Of a stretch of DNA of 47,130 nucleotides, positions 28,321 to 38,109 are shown one piece after another; the stretch's first letter is position 1; every line of letters starts with the position of its first letter. This DNA comes from Candidatus Elulimicrobium sp. (GTDB taxonomy: Bacteria; Patescibacteriota; Minisyncoccia; Phycocordibacterales; UBA918), in the NCBI GenBank assembly GCA_022730015.1, contig DZBU01000007.1:1-47130 (forward strand), given 5' to 3'. The translations under genes were made by a program, and so were the position numbers. The notes under the pieces were generated by a model. The model was not told the DNA's origin. It was given only the letters and a program-made list of their open reading frames with translations, and searched no databases.

Positions 28321-29373
28321 ATGACCTTTGATTTTGATACTGAAATTAAACAGCACCTCGCTGTGGTTCGCTCCCTCCAAAAACCATCAGGGGTGTTTAC
28401 TGCGTCTGCGTTTGACGTTGATACTGGCTACGACAAGGCCTGGTTGCGTGATATTTATTTCATGACGCTTGGGTTTCTCGAAACGGGGGAGCTTGAAGTG
28501 GTGCGGAAAGCCGCCAAGGCTTTTTTAAAGCTGTTTGTGAAGCATAAGGATAAGATCAATTGGGCCATTGAAAACAAGCCCCACGAAGCGTGGCAGTACA
28601 TCCACGCTCGATTTCACCCGGAGACCTTTGAAGAATATTGGGAAGAGTGGGGAAATAGTCAAAATGATGCAGTGGGTGAGGTGCTCAATCTTATCGTGAC
28701 TCTTGAGCAAATGGATCAGGGAGTGGTGAAGACTGCAGAGGAACGAGAAATGGTACAGAAAATTGTCGACTATTTGGTGAACTTGGAGTATTGGCAGGAC
28801 GCTGACAATGGTATTTGGGAAGAGAACATGGAGGTACACGCATCATCGATTGGTTCAGTGGTGGCCGCTTTGCGAAAGGCAGATGAGATCGAGTGGCTTT
28901 ATGTACCGGCGCATGCCATTGAGCGTGGAGAGCATGCTCTCCGTGCACTTCTGCCACGTGAGTCAGTCACGAAGTTTTGCGATTTAGCATTACTTTCACT
29001 CATTTACCCATTTGCGGTGACAACAGAGGAGGAGACGTCTGAGATATTGAGAAATGTTGAATATCATTTGGTGCGTGATAAGGGCATCATCCGCTACAAG
29101 CTCGATCGCTATTACAACAACAACATCGACGGATACAGTGAGGAAGCCGAGTGGTGTTTCGGATTGGCGTGGCTTGCCATTATCTATGCAGAGCTTGGTG
29201 AAAAGGAGAAGGCTTACTATTGGTTACGAAAGGCAAAGGGCACGGTGACGCCAGACGGCAAAGTACCAGAGCTCTATTATTCACACAGTGATACATACAA
29301 TCATAATACGCCACTGGGCTGGTCTGAAAGTATGTATGTAGTGGCACTCCTGAAAGTGAAAGGGTTGGGGTAA
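28321..29373 (+). CDS. glucoamylase/GH15-like (alpha/alpha toroid) protein
   Basis: SGVFTASAFDVDTGYDKAWLRDIYFMTLGFL...SQNDAVGEVL...LGWSESMYVVALL resembles the GH15/phosphorylase-kinase-alpha fold. Confidence 0.75.
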   Translation: MTFDFDTEIKQHLAVVRSLQKPSGVFTASAFDVDTGYDKAWLRDIYFMTLGFLETGELEVVRKAAKAFLKLFVKHKDKINWAIENKPHEAWQYIHARFHPETFEEYWEEWGNSQNDAVGEVLNLIVTLEQMDQGVVKTAEEREMVQKIVDYLVNLEYWQDADNGIWEENMEVHASSIGSVVAALRKADEIEWLYVPAHAIERGEHALRALLPRESVTKFCDLALLSLIYPFAVTTEEETSEILRNVEYHLVRDKGIIRYKLDRYYNNNIDGYSEEAEWCFGLAWLAIIYAELGEKEKAYYWLRKAKGTVTPDGKVPELYYSHSDTYNHNTPLGWSESMYVVALLKVKGLG

Positions 29374-29391
29374 GTTTGGTATACTTTTTGT

Positions 29392-29472
29392 ATGAAATAT
29401 TTAAATATTGCCATTTACGTCTTTCTTGGTATCGCGATCCTTGCTGCGGTGGCGGGAATGATTTTGGATTAA
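29392..29472 (+). CDS. 26-aa hydrophobic peptide MKYLNIAIYVFLGIAILAAVAGMILD
   Basis: TATACT 6 nt before ATG; strong terminator directly after the stop. Confidence 0.55.
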   Translation: MKYLNIAIYVFLGIAILAAVAGMILD

Positions 29473-29477
29473 AAAAG

Positions 29478-29515
29478 AAAATCGGCCGAGACACAAAGTG
29501 TCTCGGCCGATTTTC
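29478..29515. terminator. bidirectional intrinsic terminator
   Basis: aaaatcggccgagacacaaagtgtctcggccgatttt. Confidence 0.85.
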
Positions 29516-29553
29516 ATTTGTCTCACGAGCTTCTCTCGTGTATGGTATAGCCC

Positions 29554-31044
29554 ATGTCACAAGAAGGACTTATCGTTTTTAAAAACGTGTCGTATGAATA
29601 CGATGCAACCAAGCCAATTTTACGTGGTGCAAACTTTGTCGTGCGTCGCGGCGTGAAGCTGACTCTAATGGGCCAAAATGGCGCAGGTAAATCGACCCTG
29701 TTTTCTCTTATTACGGGTAGGGTCAGACCGGACGAGGGTGATATCAATTTGCAACCACGAACTTCAATCGCAATCTCGCGTCAGATTATTCCTCGTGATG
29801 AACTGGCTCTCACAGTGCGTGAATTCTTTGAGCGTTGCTTTGGTGAGAAAGTGTACGATATCGATCCGCGTATTGATGAGGTACTTGAGGTGGTCAATCT
29901 CACACCGACTGAAAAAGCCAAAGCGACTTTCAAGGATCGTATCATCGGCAGTTTTTCTGGTGGCCAGCAGGCGCGTCTCCTTCTGGCTTCGGCGCTCATT
30001 CAGAATCCTGACGTACTCTTACTTGATGAGCCGACCAACAATCTCGACGTGGCGGGTATCGAACATCTCACGGCCTTTCTTAAGGAGTACCGCAAGACCG
30101 TACTGGTCATTTCTCATGATGCTGACTTCCTTAATTCATTCACCCAAGGGGTACTCTATCTCAACACCCAGACCCGCCAAGTAGAACAGTACAACGGCAA
30201 CTACCACGCGGTAGTAAAAGAGATTGCTGCGCAAGTCGAAAAGGAACAGCGAAAAAACGCGCAACTAGCCAAGCAGATTCAGGCTGATAAAGAAAAGGTT
30301 AACTACTTTGCCAGCAAGGGAGGAAAGATGCGCCTAGTTGCCAAGCGCATGCGTGACGATATTGAGGAGGCGGAAGAAAATAAAGTAGATGTACGTAAGG
30401 AAGATAAAACCATTCGATCATTTACTATCGAGACTCAGAAAGATATCCCCCTTGAGGTGCTCAAACTCACTGAGGTGACTGTCATCAGAGATCATGAACC
30501 AAAGCAAGCTGAGTGCGATATCGTGCTCAAGCGCGGTGAACACCTCCAGATTGTCGGGCCAAATGGTATCGGTAAGACCACTCTTCTTGAGAGTTTGGCT
30601 GGTGGTCATGCTACAGGTGAGCACATCGCTCCAGGAATTCAAATTGGGTACTATCGTCAGGATTTTTCAAACCTTGATTTTGATAAGACCGTGTTTGAGA
30701 CATTGATGGATTCGATGAAACGGAAGCTGGAAGAAGAACTACGTTCGATTGCGGCTGGCTTCCTGCTCTTTGGTGACGTGATGAAGACAAAGGTCGGTTC
30801 ACTGTCTGAGGGGCAGAAGGGTTTGGTCGCGTTTACGAAACTTACTATGGAAGAACCAGGGCTTCTTATTCTCGACGAGCCGACTAATCACATCAACTTC
30901 CGTCATATTCCCGTGATCGCACAAGCACTCCATGACTATAAAGGAGCGATGATACTCGTCTCGCACGTGCCAGATTTTGTTGAGCAGATACACATTGACC
31001 AGGTGTTGGATTTGAATAAATTGAAACCGAAGAAGAATAAATAG
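29554..31044 (+). CDS. ABC-F family ATP-binding protein
   Basis: Two NBDs: GQNGAGKSTLFSL / FSGGQQARLLLASALIQNPDVLLLDEPTNNLD and GPNGIGKTTLLESL / LSEGQKGLVAFTKL / LLILDEPTNHIN; no TM. Confidence 0.93.
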   Translation: MSQEGLIVFKNVSYEYDATKPILRGANFVVRRGVKLTLMGQNGAGKSTLFSLITGRVRPDEGDINLQPRTSIAISRQIIPRDELALTVREFFERCFGEKVYDIDPRIDEVLEVVNLTPTEKAKATFKDRIIGSFSGGQQARLLLASALIQNPDVLLLDEPTNNLDVAGIEHLTAFLKEYRKTVLVISHDADFLNSFTQGVLYLNTQTRQVEQYNGNYHAVVKEIAAQVEKEQRKNAQLAKQIQADKEKVNYFASKGGKMRLVAKRMRDDIEEAEENKVDVRKEDKTIRSFTIETQKDIPLEVLKLTEVTVIRDHEPKQAECDIVLKRGEHLQIVGPNGIGKTTLLESLAGGHATGEHIAPGIQIGYYRQDFSNLDFDKTVFETLMDSMKRKLEEELRSIAAGFLLFGDVMKTKVGSLSEGQKGLVAFTKLTMEEPGLLILDEPTNHINFRHIPVIAQALHDYKGAMILVSHVPDFVEQIHIDQVLDLNKLKPKKNK

Positions 31045-31084
31045 GCGTTACAAAATAACGCTTACACAAAAGCCCAACACGTAG

Positions 31085-31816
31085 TTAGTTGTCTGCTTGG
31101 TTAAAGATACTTAAATCTTTTAGATTGACGACGCCATCTTGATTGAAATCAGAGCGAAGATTCTGAGTTGCAAACTGTGTCATAAAAATACTGGTGTCAG
31201 CTATTGTTTGTTTTCCGTCCTGATTCAGGTCGATGTTTGCCTTTGCTGGCAAAATAAGTAAACGTGGGCTGTCTACAGCCAGGTTTTCATTGAGTGCCTC
31301 TGGCGGAAGAGTGTTAGAGGTAATAGTGAAGATGGTTTCTAGCGGAGAAGGTACCGGTGCATCTGTCCCGAGCCCGTCATGTTTGAGAATTCTGATGTTG
31401 TTCATGGTGATAATACTTTCACCCAATGCTTTCGGTTTAAAAGTAACCCGTATGATATCTTCTGTTCCCGTAAATCCTCCAGGGCGAGTAATACCACCAG
31501 TAAAAGTAAGGGTTCCTTCGCCGTTATTATACCAAGGTTCCTCTGCCCATAAGTCAGCGACTGAAGTGTTGTAATCGATGGCAGCTATTTCTAATTGGGC
31601 AGTATCAAAAAGAAGAATTCCAGTAAATACATTGACCGCTTCAGAGGCGGTGAGGTGTAGGTTCACTGAGAAGGGTTCATTGATGACGGGGGTCTCATTG
31701 GTAATTTCTATAGAGATGTTTGCGGTGGATTTACTAAGTGTCGGTACTAGTCCGAAACTAAGGAGACTTATGAGAGCTCCGGCCATAAGCATTTTTCCTA
31801 GTGGTACACCAAACAT
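31085..31816 (-). CDS. exported protein with cohesin-like domain plus type I dockerin
   Basis: Signal peptide; ISIEITNETPVINEPFSVNLHLTASEAVNVFTGILLFD (cohesin-like); paired dockerin repeats DLNQDGKQTIADTSIFMTQF / DFNQDGVVNLKDLSIFNQ. Confidence 0.8.
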   Translation of the reverse strand: MFGVPLGKMLMAGALISLLSFGLVPTLSKSTANISIEITNETPVINEPFSVNLHLTASEAVNVFTGILLFDTAQLEIAAIDYNTSVADLWAEEPWYNNGEGTLTFTGGITRPGGFTGTEDIIRVTFKPKALGESIITMNNIRILKHDGLGTDAPVPSPLETIFTITSNTLPPEALNENLAVDSPRLLILPAKANIDLNQDGKQTIADTSIFMTQFATQNLRSDFNQDGVVNLKDLSIFNQADN

Positions 31817-31894
31817 CCTATAAGTATAGCAGCTAGTAAATAAGCGATTAGTAGAACTCTTTACACTTCTTGTGTGCAAGCTCATACTGTAAAG

Positions 31895-32200
31895 ATGAAA
31901 AAGCTATGGGATGAATATATTGCGTACCTAAAGGATAATCCGAAAGGGTATTGGTTCAAGCGGAAATTATATGGCTGGGGTTGGACACCAGCTAGGCCAG
32001 CTGGCTGGGTGACTATTGGTGTTTATCTCTTGAGCATTTTTGGTTTAGTGATCTATGCGGAAAACACGGGGTGTGCTGAAGAAGATCCAACAAATTTTTT
32101 CTTAGCTATTGCTGGCGCTACGATATTGCTTCTCATTATTTCGTGGCGTACCGGTGAGCCACCGAAATGGCAGTGGGGAAGAAAAGAGAGAAAAGACTGA
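31895..32200 (+). CDS. hypothetical membrane protein
   Basis: WVTIGVYLLSIFGLVIYA and FFLAIAGATILLLIISW hydrophobic segments; CATACT 6 nt before ATG. Confidence 0.7.
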   Translation: MKKLWDEYIAYLKDNPKGYWFKRKLYGWGWTPARPAGWVTIGVYLLSIFGLVIYAENTGCAEEDPTNFFLAIAGATILLLIISWRTGEPPKWQWGRKERKD

Positions 32201-32472
32201 TGGCTCATTTTGTCTACATGGTTGAGTGCGCGGATGGAACGTTGTACACGGGGTACACGACTGATGTCGAAAAACGTCTCATTGAACACAATGGTGAAGG
32301 GAAGACAAAAACTGCAAAGTCGGCGGGGGCGCGTTACACGCGCCCCCGCCGACCGGTCACCCTTGTATATACAGAGTCATTTGCCACCCGCAGCGAAGCG
32401 CTGCAACGAGAGTACGCCATCAAGCAGCTGACCCGCAGCGAAAAGTGGTTACTAAAAGAAGGCTGGCGGTAG
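32200..32472 (+). CDS. GIY-YIG nuclease family protein
   Basis: FVYMVECADGTLYTGYTTDVEKRLIEHN...LVYTESFATRSEALQREYAIKQLTRSEK. Confidence 0.95.
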   Translation: MAHFVYMVECADGTLYTGYTTDVEKRLIEHNGEGKTKTAKSAGARYTRPRRPVTLVYTESFATRSEALQREYAIKQLTRSEKWLLKEGWR

Positions 32473-32492
32473 TGATGCTATATACTGTAGCT

Positions 32493-32702
32493 ATGGAACC
32501 CAAACTACAAGAACAGCTCAATGAGCAAGAGATCAAGATTAACCAGATCTATGAGTCAGTCAAAAAAACCGAACGCTATTTACGCTGGACATTCTGGGTC
32601 ACTATCGGAATGGTGGTGCTGCCGGTCGTGCTCGCACTGTTCATTATTCCGCCACTCGTAAGTGAGATGTCGGAGTCACTCAGTGGACTAACGGGGCTTT
32701 AA
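32493..32702 (+). CDS. hypothetical single-TM protein
   Basis: Coiled coil followed by WTFWVTIGMVVLPVVLALFIIPPL; TATACT 6 nt before ATG. Confidence 0.7.
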   Translation: MEPKLQEQLNEQEIKINQIYESVKKTERYLRWTFWVTIGMVVLPVVLALFIIPPLVSEMSESLSGLTGL

Positions 32703-32708
32703 TATTGT

Positions 32709-33140
32709 ATGAACAAGCATCTTGAATTTTTCTTTGGCATCATCATTCTCTTTCTCATGGTAATGGTACTGTGGAAATTCCTTGAGCCGGCTCCAGTTAC
32801 TGAGATAGGATTGCCAGGCGGAGGAACCTCAGAACAGCCCGTCGCTTGCACCATGGACGCTAAAATGTGCCCGGACGGTTCGTACGTCGGGCGAGTCGGT
32901 CCGAATTGTGAGTTTGCTCCCTGTTCGGAAGAAGCAACTGAATCTTCAGTTACTCAGTATTGCGGTCCACGACCGACTGAACCAGGAGCATGTATTGCTG
33001 TGTTTGAGCCAGTCTGCGCGCAAGTGCAGGTTGAGTGTGTCACAACTCCTTGCAATCCAGTTCCACAGACGTTTGGAAATAGCTGCGAAGCATGTGCTAA
33101 CAGCCGTGTACTCTCGTATGTAGAAGGAGAGTGTCTCTAG
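32709..33140 (+). CDS. exported/anchored protein with Kazal-like Cys-rich domain
   Basis: N-terminal TM; CTMDAKMCPDGSYVGRVGPNCEFAPC and CIAVFEPVCAQV...TFGNSCEACANSRVLSYVEGEC. Confidence 0.75.
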   Translation: MNKHLEFFFGIIILFLMVMVLWKFLEPAPVTEIGLPGGGTSEQPVACTMDAKMCPDGSYVGRVGPNCEFAPCSEEATESSVTQYCGPRPTEPGACIAVFEPVCAQVQVECVTTPCNPVPQTFGNSCEACANSRVLSYVEGECL

Positions 33141-33400
33141 AATCGATCTGGAGAGAGTGGAGTTTGGAGAGAATTTTCGCCGAGCGGCACGTCGCTAAAG
33201 GTATTTAAAACAGAGACGAACACACTGCCGAGCAGGGCTACCAGTACGGTTGCGCCGATGACGGTACCCAAGCCGTACACCATGCCACGCACAAAAGCAT
33301 ACTTGAGAGAGTTCTGTCGTTGAATGTGTGAGTCGAGACTTTGTAGTACCTCGAGTAGTTTTGGCGGCTCGGGGGCGTCAGTTGGTTTGTCGTGTTCCAT
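33137..33400 (-). CDS. hypothetical membrane protein (DUF5665-like)
   Basis: LKYAFVRGMVYGLGTVIGATVLVALLG; TACAAT 7 nt before ATG. Confidence 0.7.
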   Translation of the reverse strand: MEHDKPTDAPEPPKLLEVLQSLDSHIQRQNSLKYAFVRGMVYGLGTVIGATVLVALLGSVFVSVLNTFSDVPLGENSLQTPLSPDRF

Positions 33401-33513
33401 GCCGATTATTGTATCACCTGTGACATATCAGTTACACACGGTAGGGGAGAGACAAGAATATGGATGTTGCCTTATACTTATTGAAGCGGAAATTATTAGA
33501 CTAATCGCATGTT

Positions 33514-33582
33514 ATGGCAAAAGGAATGGATAAAAAGAAAGAAGTGAAGAAACCAAAGAAGGATAAGGTAGTAAAGAAGTAG
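33514..33582 (+). CDS. 22-aa Lys-rich peptide [22 protein letters not shown]
   Basis: ATG-to-TAG ORF followed by a strong terminator (33586-33625). Confidence 0.5.
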   Translation: MAKGMDKKKEVKKPKKDKVVKK

Positions 33583-33585
33583 AGA

Positions 33586-33625
33586 AAATGGGGCCGGCGC
33601 TTTGCGCCGGCCCCATTTTCTTTTT
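33586..33625 (+). terminator. intrinsic terminator
   Basis: aaaatggggccggcgctttgcgccggccccattttctttt. Confidence 0.85.
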
Positions 33626-33635
33626 AACTCTCGCG

Positions 33636-33664
33636 TTGCTGTTTTAAAGAAAATACCGTATAGT
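33636..33664 (+). promoter_or_regulatory. putative fusA promoter TTGCTG-17-TATAGT
   Basis: TTGCTG 33636-33641; TATAGT 33659-33664. Confidence 0.5.
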
Positions 33665-33778
33665 ATGCCCGCATTGCCTGGTGAGGCTTTTCCTATTTAT
33701 TTAAGGCAGAGAATTGTGCGTTTGCACACACTAGGAGAGACAAGCAATTATCATTATTTAGTAAATACTTTTATAACT

Positions 33779-35944
33779 ATGGCACGAGCATTCCCACTCG
33801 AAAAACTGCGCAACTTTGGTATTGTCGCGCACGTGGACGCGGGTAAAACTACTACATCAGAGCGTATCCTCTTTTATACCGGCGTCAGCCACAAGATCGG
33901 CGAGGTGCACGATGGTGCAACAGTAACCGACTGGATGGAACAGGAACGTGAGCGCGGTATTACCATTACTGCGGCGGCTATTTCTTGTAACTGGTCTAAG
34001 ACCAGGGAAGAAGACCGTAAGGATACTTCAAAGATGTATACCTTTAACATCATTGACACTCCTGGTCACATCGACTTTACCGCTGAGGTAAAGCGTTCTA
34101 TGCGTGTGCTCGACGGTGCAGTAGTAGTGTTCGATGGTTCGGCTGGCGTAGAGCCACAGACTGAAACCAACTGGGGTTATGCCGACGAAGCCAACGTACC
34201 ACGTATTTGTTTCGTCAATAAGATGGACAAGATGGGGGCAGACTTTGATGCTTCCGTAAAGTCCATTCACGATCGTCTCTCCAAAAAAGCTGTTCGCATT
34301 CAACTCCCGATTGGTCGCGAAGATACGATCTCTGGTGTCATTGATCTTGTTGGCATGAAGGCCTACCGATTTAGCGGTGATATGGGTATGACTGTGACGG
34401 AAGAAGAAATCCCAGCTGATATGCTCGAAGAAGCCAAGAAATGGCGTGGTGAGCTTATTGAACAGGTGGTAGCGCATGATGATGTGCTGATGGAAGCGTA
34501 TCTCGGTGGTGAGGAGCCAAGTCTCGAAGATCTCAAAAAGACCCTTCGTAAGGCTGTCATTGCTAATGCGATATTCCCGATCATGGCCGGTACTTCACTT
34601 CGTAATATTGGCGTACAGCTCGTGCTTGACGCGGTGGTAGATTACCTTCCGTCACCAATTGATCTCCCTCCAGTAAAGGGTATCGATCCAAAGACCGAAG
34701 CGGAAATTGAACGTAAGCCATCAGATGAAGAGCCGTTTGCCGCGCTTGCCTTTAAGCTTCAAGACGACAAGTTCGTTGGACAGCTCGCTTTCTTCCGCGT
34801 GTACTCAGGTTCAGTGAAAGCTGGATCATACATCGTGAACTCTTCAACGGGCAACAAAGAGCGTGTCGGTCGTATTGTTCGTCTCCTTGCAGATAAACGT
34901 ACTGAGATCGAAGAAGTGTTCGCTGGTGAGATCGCTGCGATGGTGGGACTTAAGGAAGTGAAAACTTCACACACCCTGTGTGACGTTGATAAGCCAATTA
35001 TCCTCGAGCAGATCACTTTCCCAGAACCGGTGGTTGCTGTGCGTGTTGAACCAAAGACTAAGAATGACCAAGAGAAGATGGGTGTCGCTCTCAAGCGTCT
35101 CTCTGATGAAGACCCAACCTTCAAGGTATCTACCGACGAGGAAACACTCGAAACTATCATTGCTGGTATGGGTGAGCTGCACCTCGAGATCATTGTTGAT
35201 CGTATGAAACGAGAGTTCGGTGTTGAGGCAAACATCGGTCAGCCACAAGTGGCATACCGTGAAACTATTCAGGGTGAAGCAGAGGCTGAGTACAAGTACA
35301 TCAAGCAGTCAGGTGGCCGTGGTCAGTATGGTCACGTCAAGATCCGCATTAAGCCGCTGCCACCAGCACCTGCAGAAGATGAAAAGGTGGCCAAGAACGT
35401 CACTCGTGAGGACCACTTCGAGTTCATCAACAACATCAAAGGAGGTGTTATCCCAGGTGAATACATACCAGCCGTGATGAAGGGTGCGAAGGAAGCGATG
35501 ACTCGCGGTTTCGTCGCTGGTTACAAGATGGAGGATGTGTCAGTTGAGCTCTTCGATGGTTCGTACCACGATGTAGACTCTTCAGAAATTGCCTTCAAGC
35601 TTGCTGCTATCAATGCTTTTAAAGAAGCTGCTAAAAGAGCAAATGCGGTTATTCTTGAACCGATCATGAAAGTGGAAGTTCGTACTCCAGATGAATACAT
35701 GGGAGACATCAACGGAAACATCTCATCAAAGCGTGGTCAGGTAGAGGGTACTGAAGAAATGGGTGGTAAAACTATCATTCATGCCAAAGTACCGCTCTCA
35801 GAAATGTTCGGATACACCAACACTTTGCGCTCAATGACCCAGGGTCGCGCTTCGATGACTATGGAGTTTGATCACTACGAAGTGGTACCACCAAACGTAG
35901 CGATGGAGATCAAGAAGGTGCGTGGTGTCAAGGATGAGGATTAA
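33779..35944 (+). CDS. fusA: elongation factor G
   Basis: [26 protein letters not shown]...[12 protein letters not shown]...[10 protein letters not shown]; start at MARAFPLEK. Confidence 0.98.
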   Translation: MARAFPLEKLRNFGIVAHVDAGKTTTSERILFYTGVSHKIGEVHDGATVTDWMEQERERGITITAAAISCNWSKTREEDRKDTSKMYTFNIIDTPGHIDFTAEVKRSMRVLDGAVVVFDGSAGVEPQTETNWGYADEANVPRICFVNKMDKMGADFDASVKSIHDRLSKKAVRIQLPIGREDTISGVIDLVGMKAYRFSGDMGMTVTEEEIPADMLEEAKKWRGELIEQVVAHDDVLMEAYLGGEEPSLEDLKKTLRKAVIANAIFPIMAGTSLRNIGVQLVLDAVVDYLPSPIDLPPVKGIDPKTEAEIERKPSDEEPFAALAFKLQDDKFVGQLAFFRVYSGSVKAGSYIVNSSTGNKERVGRIVRLLADKRTEIEEVFAGEIAAMVGLKEVKTSHTLCDVDKPIILEQITFPEPVVAVRVEPKTKNDQEKMGVALKRLSDEDPTFKVSTDEETLETIIAGMGELHLEIIVDRMKREFGVEANIGQPQVAYRETIQGEAEAEYKYIKQSGGRGQYGHVKIRIKPLPPAPAEDEKVAKNVTREDHFEFINNIKGGVIPGEYIPAVMKGAKEAMTRGFVAGYKMEDVSVELFDGSYHDVDSSEIAFKLAAINAFKEAAKRANAVILEPIMKVEVRTPDEYMGDINGNISSKRGQVEGTEEMGGKTIIHAKVPLSEMFGYTNTLRSMTQGRASMTMEFDHYEVVPPNVAMEIKKVRGVKDED

Positions 35945-35962
35945 TCTAAAGTAAAGAATTAA

Positions 35963-35997
35963 AATGGCCGGCCCCGAAGGGGCCGGCCATTTTAATT
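35963..35997. terminator. bidirectional intrinsic terminator after fusA
   Basis: aaaatggccggccccgaaggggccggccatttt. Confidence 0.85.
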
Positions 35998-36070
35998 CAA
36001 TTCCCACAGTCCTGTCATACAAAAAAGAAAACCCCGCAAAAAGGCGGGGTTGGTGGGCGTAGTAAGGCGC

Positions 36071-36466
36071 TTAATCGTAGGGAAGTAGTTTGGTCAGAAA
36101 GAACGTCACGCGTACTCCCTTTTCCGGATCAATGAAAATGACGCCGGGGCGAATATCGATGTCGTCGGCCGGAGCACTGGGAAAATATTGAGCGCCAAGC
36201 TGTTGGTGACGGCGTCGGTAAAGGTTTTCCAGTTCGTAAACCTCATCGCGACGCAAGGACATTTTCTTCAGGTCTTCCAGGGTGAAGTTGTTGCCCGAGG
36301 CGGCGACGACGTCTAGATGCAACACTGAAACTTTTCCTCGTCGGCCAAATTGTGTGTCGGGGCCAGCGATGACCTTTGTGTACACAGCAATGTTGTTGAT
36401 GGTCCCAAGTTTTTGTGGAGAGTCGATATCTTCGTCTGCAATAACAGTAAGTTCAGTTTTCTGCAT
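36071..36466 (-). CDS. hypothetical protein (131 aa)
   Basis: Strong AACAAGGAGGAGCCATG ribosome-binding site; terminator at 36021-36051 on the minus strand. Confidence 0.8.
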   Translation of the reverse strand: MQKTELTVIADEDIDSPQKLGTINNIAVYTKVIAGPDTQFGRRGKVSVLHLDVVAASGNNFTLEDLKKMSLRRDEVYELENLYRRRHQQLGAQYFPSAPADDIDIRPGVIFIDPEKGVRVTFFLTKLLPYD

Positions 36467-36589
36467 GGCTCCTCCTTGTTAAGAACGGTAAAAACTCACG
36501 AAGTTATACCACAAGAAGAAAAAAGTACAGAAAAATTCCCCCTGGTAGAAGAAGAGCTTTGGGACCACCCTAGGGCACTGTAAATGTCC

Positions 36590-36617
36590 TTGCAAAATAT
36601 CCCTTCTCTGGTACCAT
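36590..36617 (+). promoter_or_regulatory. putative tuf promoter TTGCAA-16-TACCAT
   Basis: TTGCAA 36590-36595; TACCAT 36612-36617. Confidence 0.5.
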
Positions 36618-36746
36618 AGCCGCACCGCCCACAGGTATCCTGTGTGTGGAGAGAAAATAATTGCTCTTTCACACGTGTCTTCGCGTTCAAGCGAGGCGCG
36701 GCGTTCTCGCGCCGTCTCACTTGCACACGGAGGATCCGACGCTGGG

Positions 36747-36798
36747 AAAGAGCCCGAAGTTTCACCTCGATAATTGGTCGTGAAACTTCGGGCTCTTT
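36747..36798 (+). promoter_or_regulatory. 18-bp perfect stem-loop in tuf leader
   Basis: AAAGAGCCCGAAGTTTCA (36747-36764) / TGAAACTTCGGGCTCTTT (36781-36798). Confidence 0.65.
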
Positions 36799-36855
36799 AT
36801 GTCTCTGCGTCAGTGTGCGGTTTATCATTACTTACCCTAATTTTAAGTATTACTT

Positions 36856-38049
36856 ATGGCAGAAGCATTTGATCGCACAAAGCCGCACATTAACGTCGGT
36901 ACCATTGGTCACGTTGACCACGGTAAGACTACTTTGACGGCTGCAATTCTCACCACTCTCAAGGCTCACGAAGCTGAGGGATACGGTGCGAGCGTAAAGG
37001 GAGTCGACGAGATCGACAAGGCTCCAGAAGAAAAGGCACGTGGTATTACTATTTCGCTCTCACACTCTGAGTACGAAACACCAACTCGTCACTACGCGCA
37101 CATCGATGCGCCAGGTCACGCTGACTACATCAAGAACATGATCACCGGTGCCGCTCAGATGGACGGCGCAGTGCTCGTGGTAGCAGCGACTGACGGTGCG
37201 ATGCCACAGACTCGTGAGCACGTACTCCTTGCCAAGCAGGTGGGTGTACCAAACATCATCGTGTTCCTCAACAAGTGCGACATGGTGGATGATGAAGAGA
37301 TGCTCATGCTCGTTGAAGAAGAACTCCGCGAGCTCCTTACCCACAACGGATACGACGGTGCCAACGCTCCGATCATCCATGGTTCAGGTCTTAAGGCTCT
37401 CGAAGGAGACGCTACCTACCAGCAGAAGGTACTCGACCTCGTTAACGCGATGGATACCTACTTCCCAACTCCAGAACGTGATCTCGACAAGCCATTTCTT
37501 ATGCCGATCGAGGACATCTTCTCAATTGAAGGACGCGGTACGGTAGTAACTGGTCGTGTAGAACGCGGTTTCGTAAAGGTAGGTGAGGAAGTAGAGATCG
37601 TTGGTATCAAGGATACTGCGCTCACTACCGTTACTGGTGTTGAAATGTTCAACAAGCAGCTCGACCGAGCGCAGGCTGGTGACAACGCTGGTATTCTCCT
37701 CCGTGGAACCAAGAAAGAAGACGTCCACCGTGGACAGGTGCTTTCTAAGAAGGGTTCTGTCACTCCACACACTGAATTTGAAGCAGAAGTATACGTGCTT
37801 TCAAAGGATGAAGGAGGACGTCACACCCCATTCTTCTCTGGTTACAAGCCACAGTTCTACGTTCGTACAACCGACGTAACTGGTGACGTAACACTCGCTG
37901 AGGGAACAGAGATGGTAATGCCAGGAGATACAGCAACCTTCAAGGTAAAGCTCGTGGCTCCAGTAGCGCTCGAAGAACAGCAGAACTTTGCTATCCGCGA
38001 GGGTGGTAAGACTGTAGGTGCTGGTGTGGTAACAAAGATCGTTGCATAA
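36856..38049 (+). CDS. tuf: elongation factor Tu
   Basis: [23 protein letters not shown]...[27 protein letters not shown]. Confidence 0.98.
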   Translation: MAEAFDRTKPHINVGTIGHVDHGKTTLTAAILTTLKAHEAEGYGASVKGVDEIDKAPEEKARGITISLSHSEYETPTRHYAHIDAPGHADYIKNMITGAAQMDGAVLVVAATDGAMPQTREHVLLAKQVGVPNIIVFLNKCDMVDDEEMLMLVEEELRELLTHNGYDGANAPIIHGSGLKALEGDATYQQKVLDLVNAMDTYFPTPERDLDKPFLMPIEDIFSIEGRGTVVTGRVERGFVKVGEEVEIVGIKDTALTTVTGVEMFNKQLDRAQAGDNAGILLRGTKKEDVHRGQVLSKKGSVTPHTEFEAEVYVLSKDEGGRHTPFFSGYKPQFYVRTTDVTGDVTLAEGTEMVMPGDTATFKVKLVAPVALEEQQNFAIREGGKTVGAGVVTKIVA

Positions 38050-38109
38050 GCAACACTTGTAAGTGCCTACACCTGTTCGGTGTAAGGTAGAAACATGTAA
38101 ATTATCACT

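Noticed and set aside
33602-33778. N-terminal extension of fusA ORF
   Set aside because: EF-G homology begins at MARAFPLEK (33779); the upstream part spans the promoter and leader.
34028-34477. 149-aa minus-strand ORF
   Set aside because: Antisense to fusA; no independent signals.
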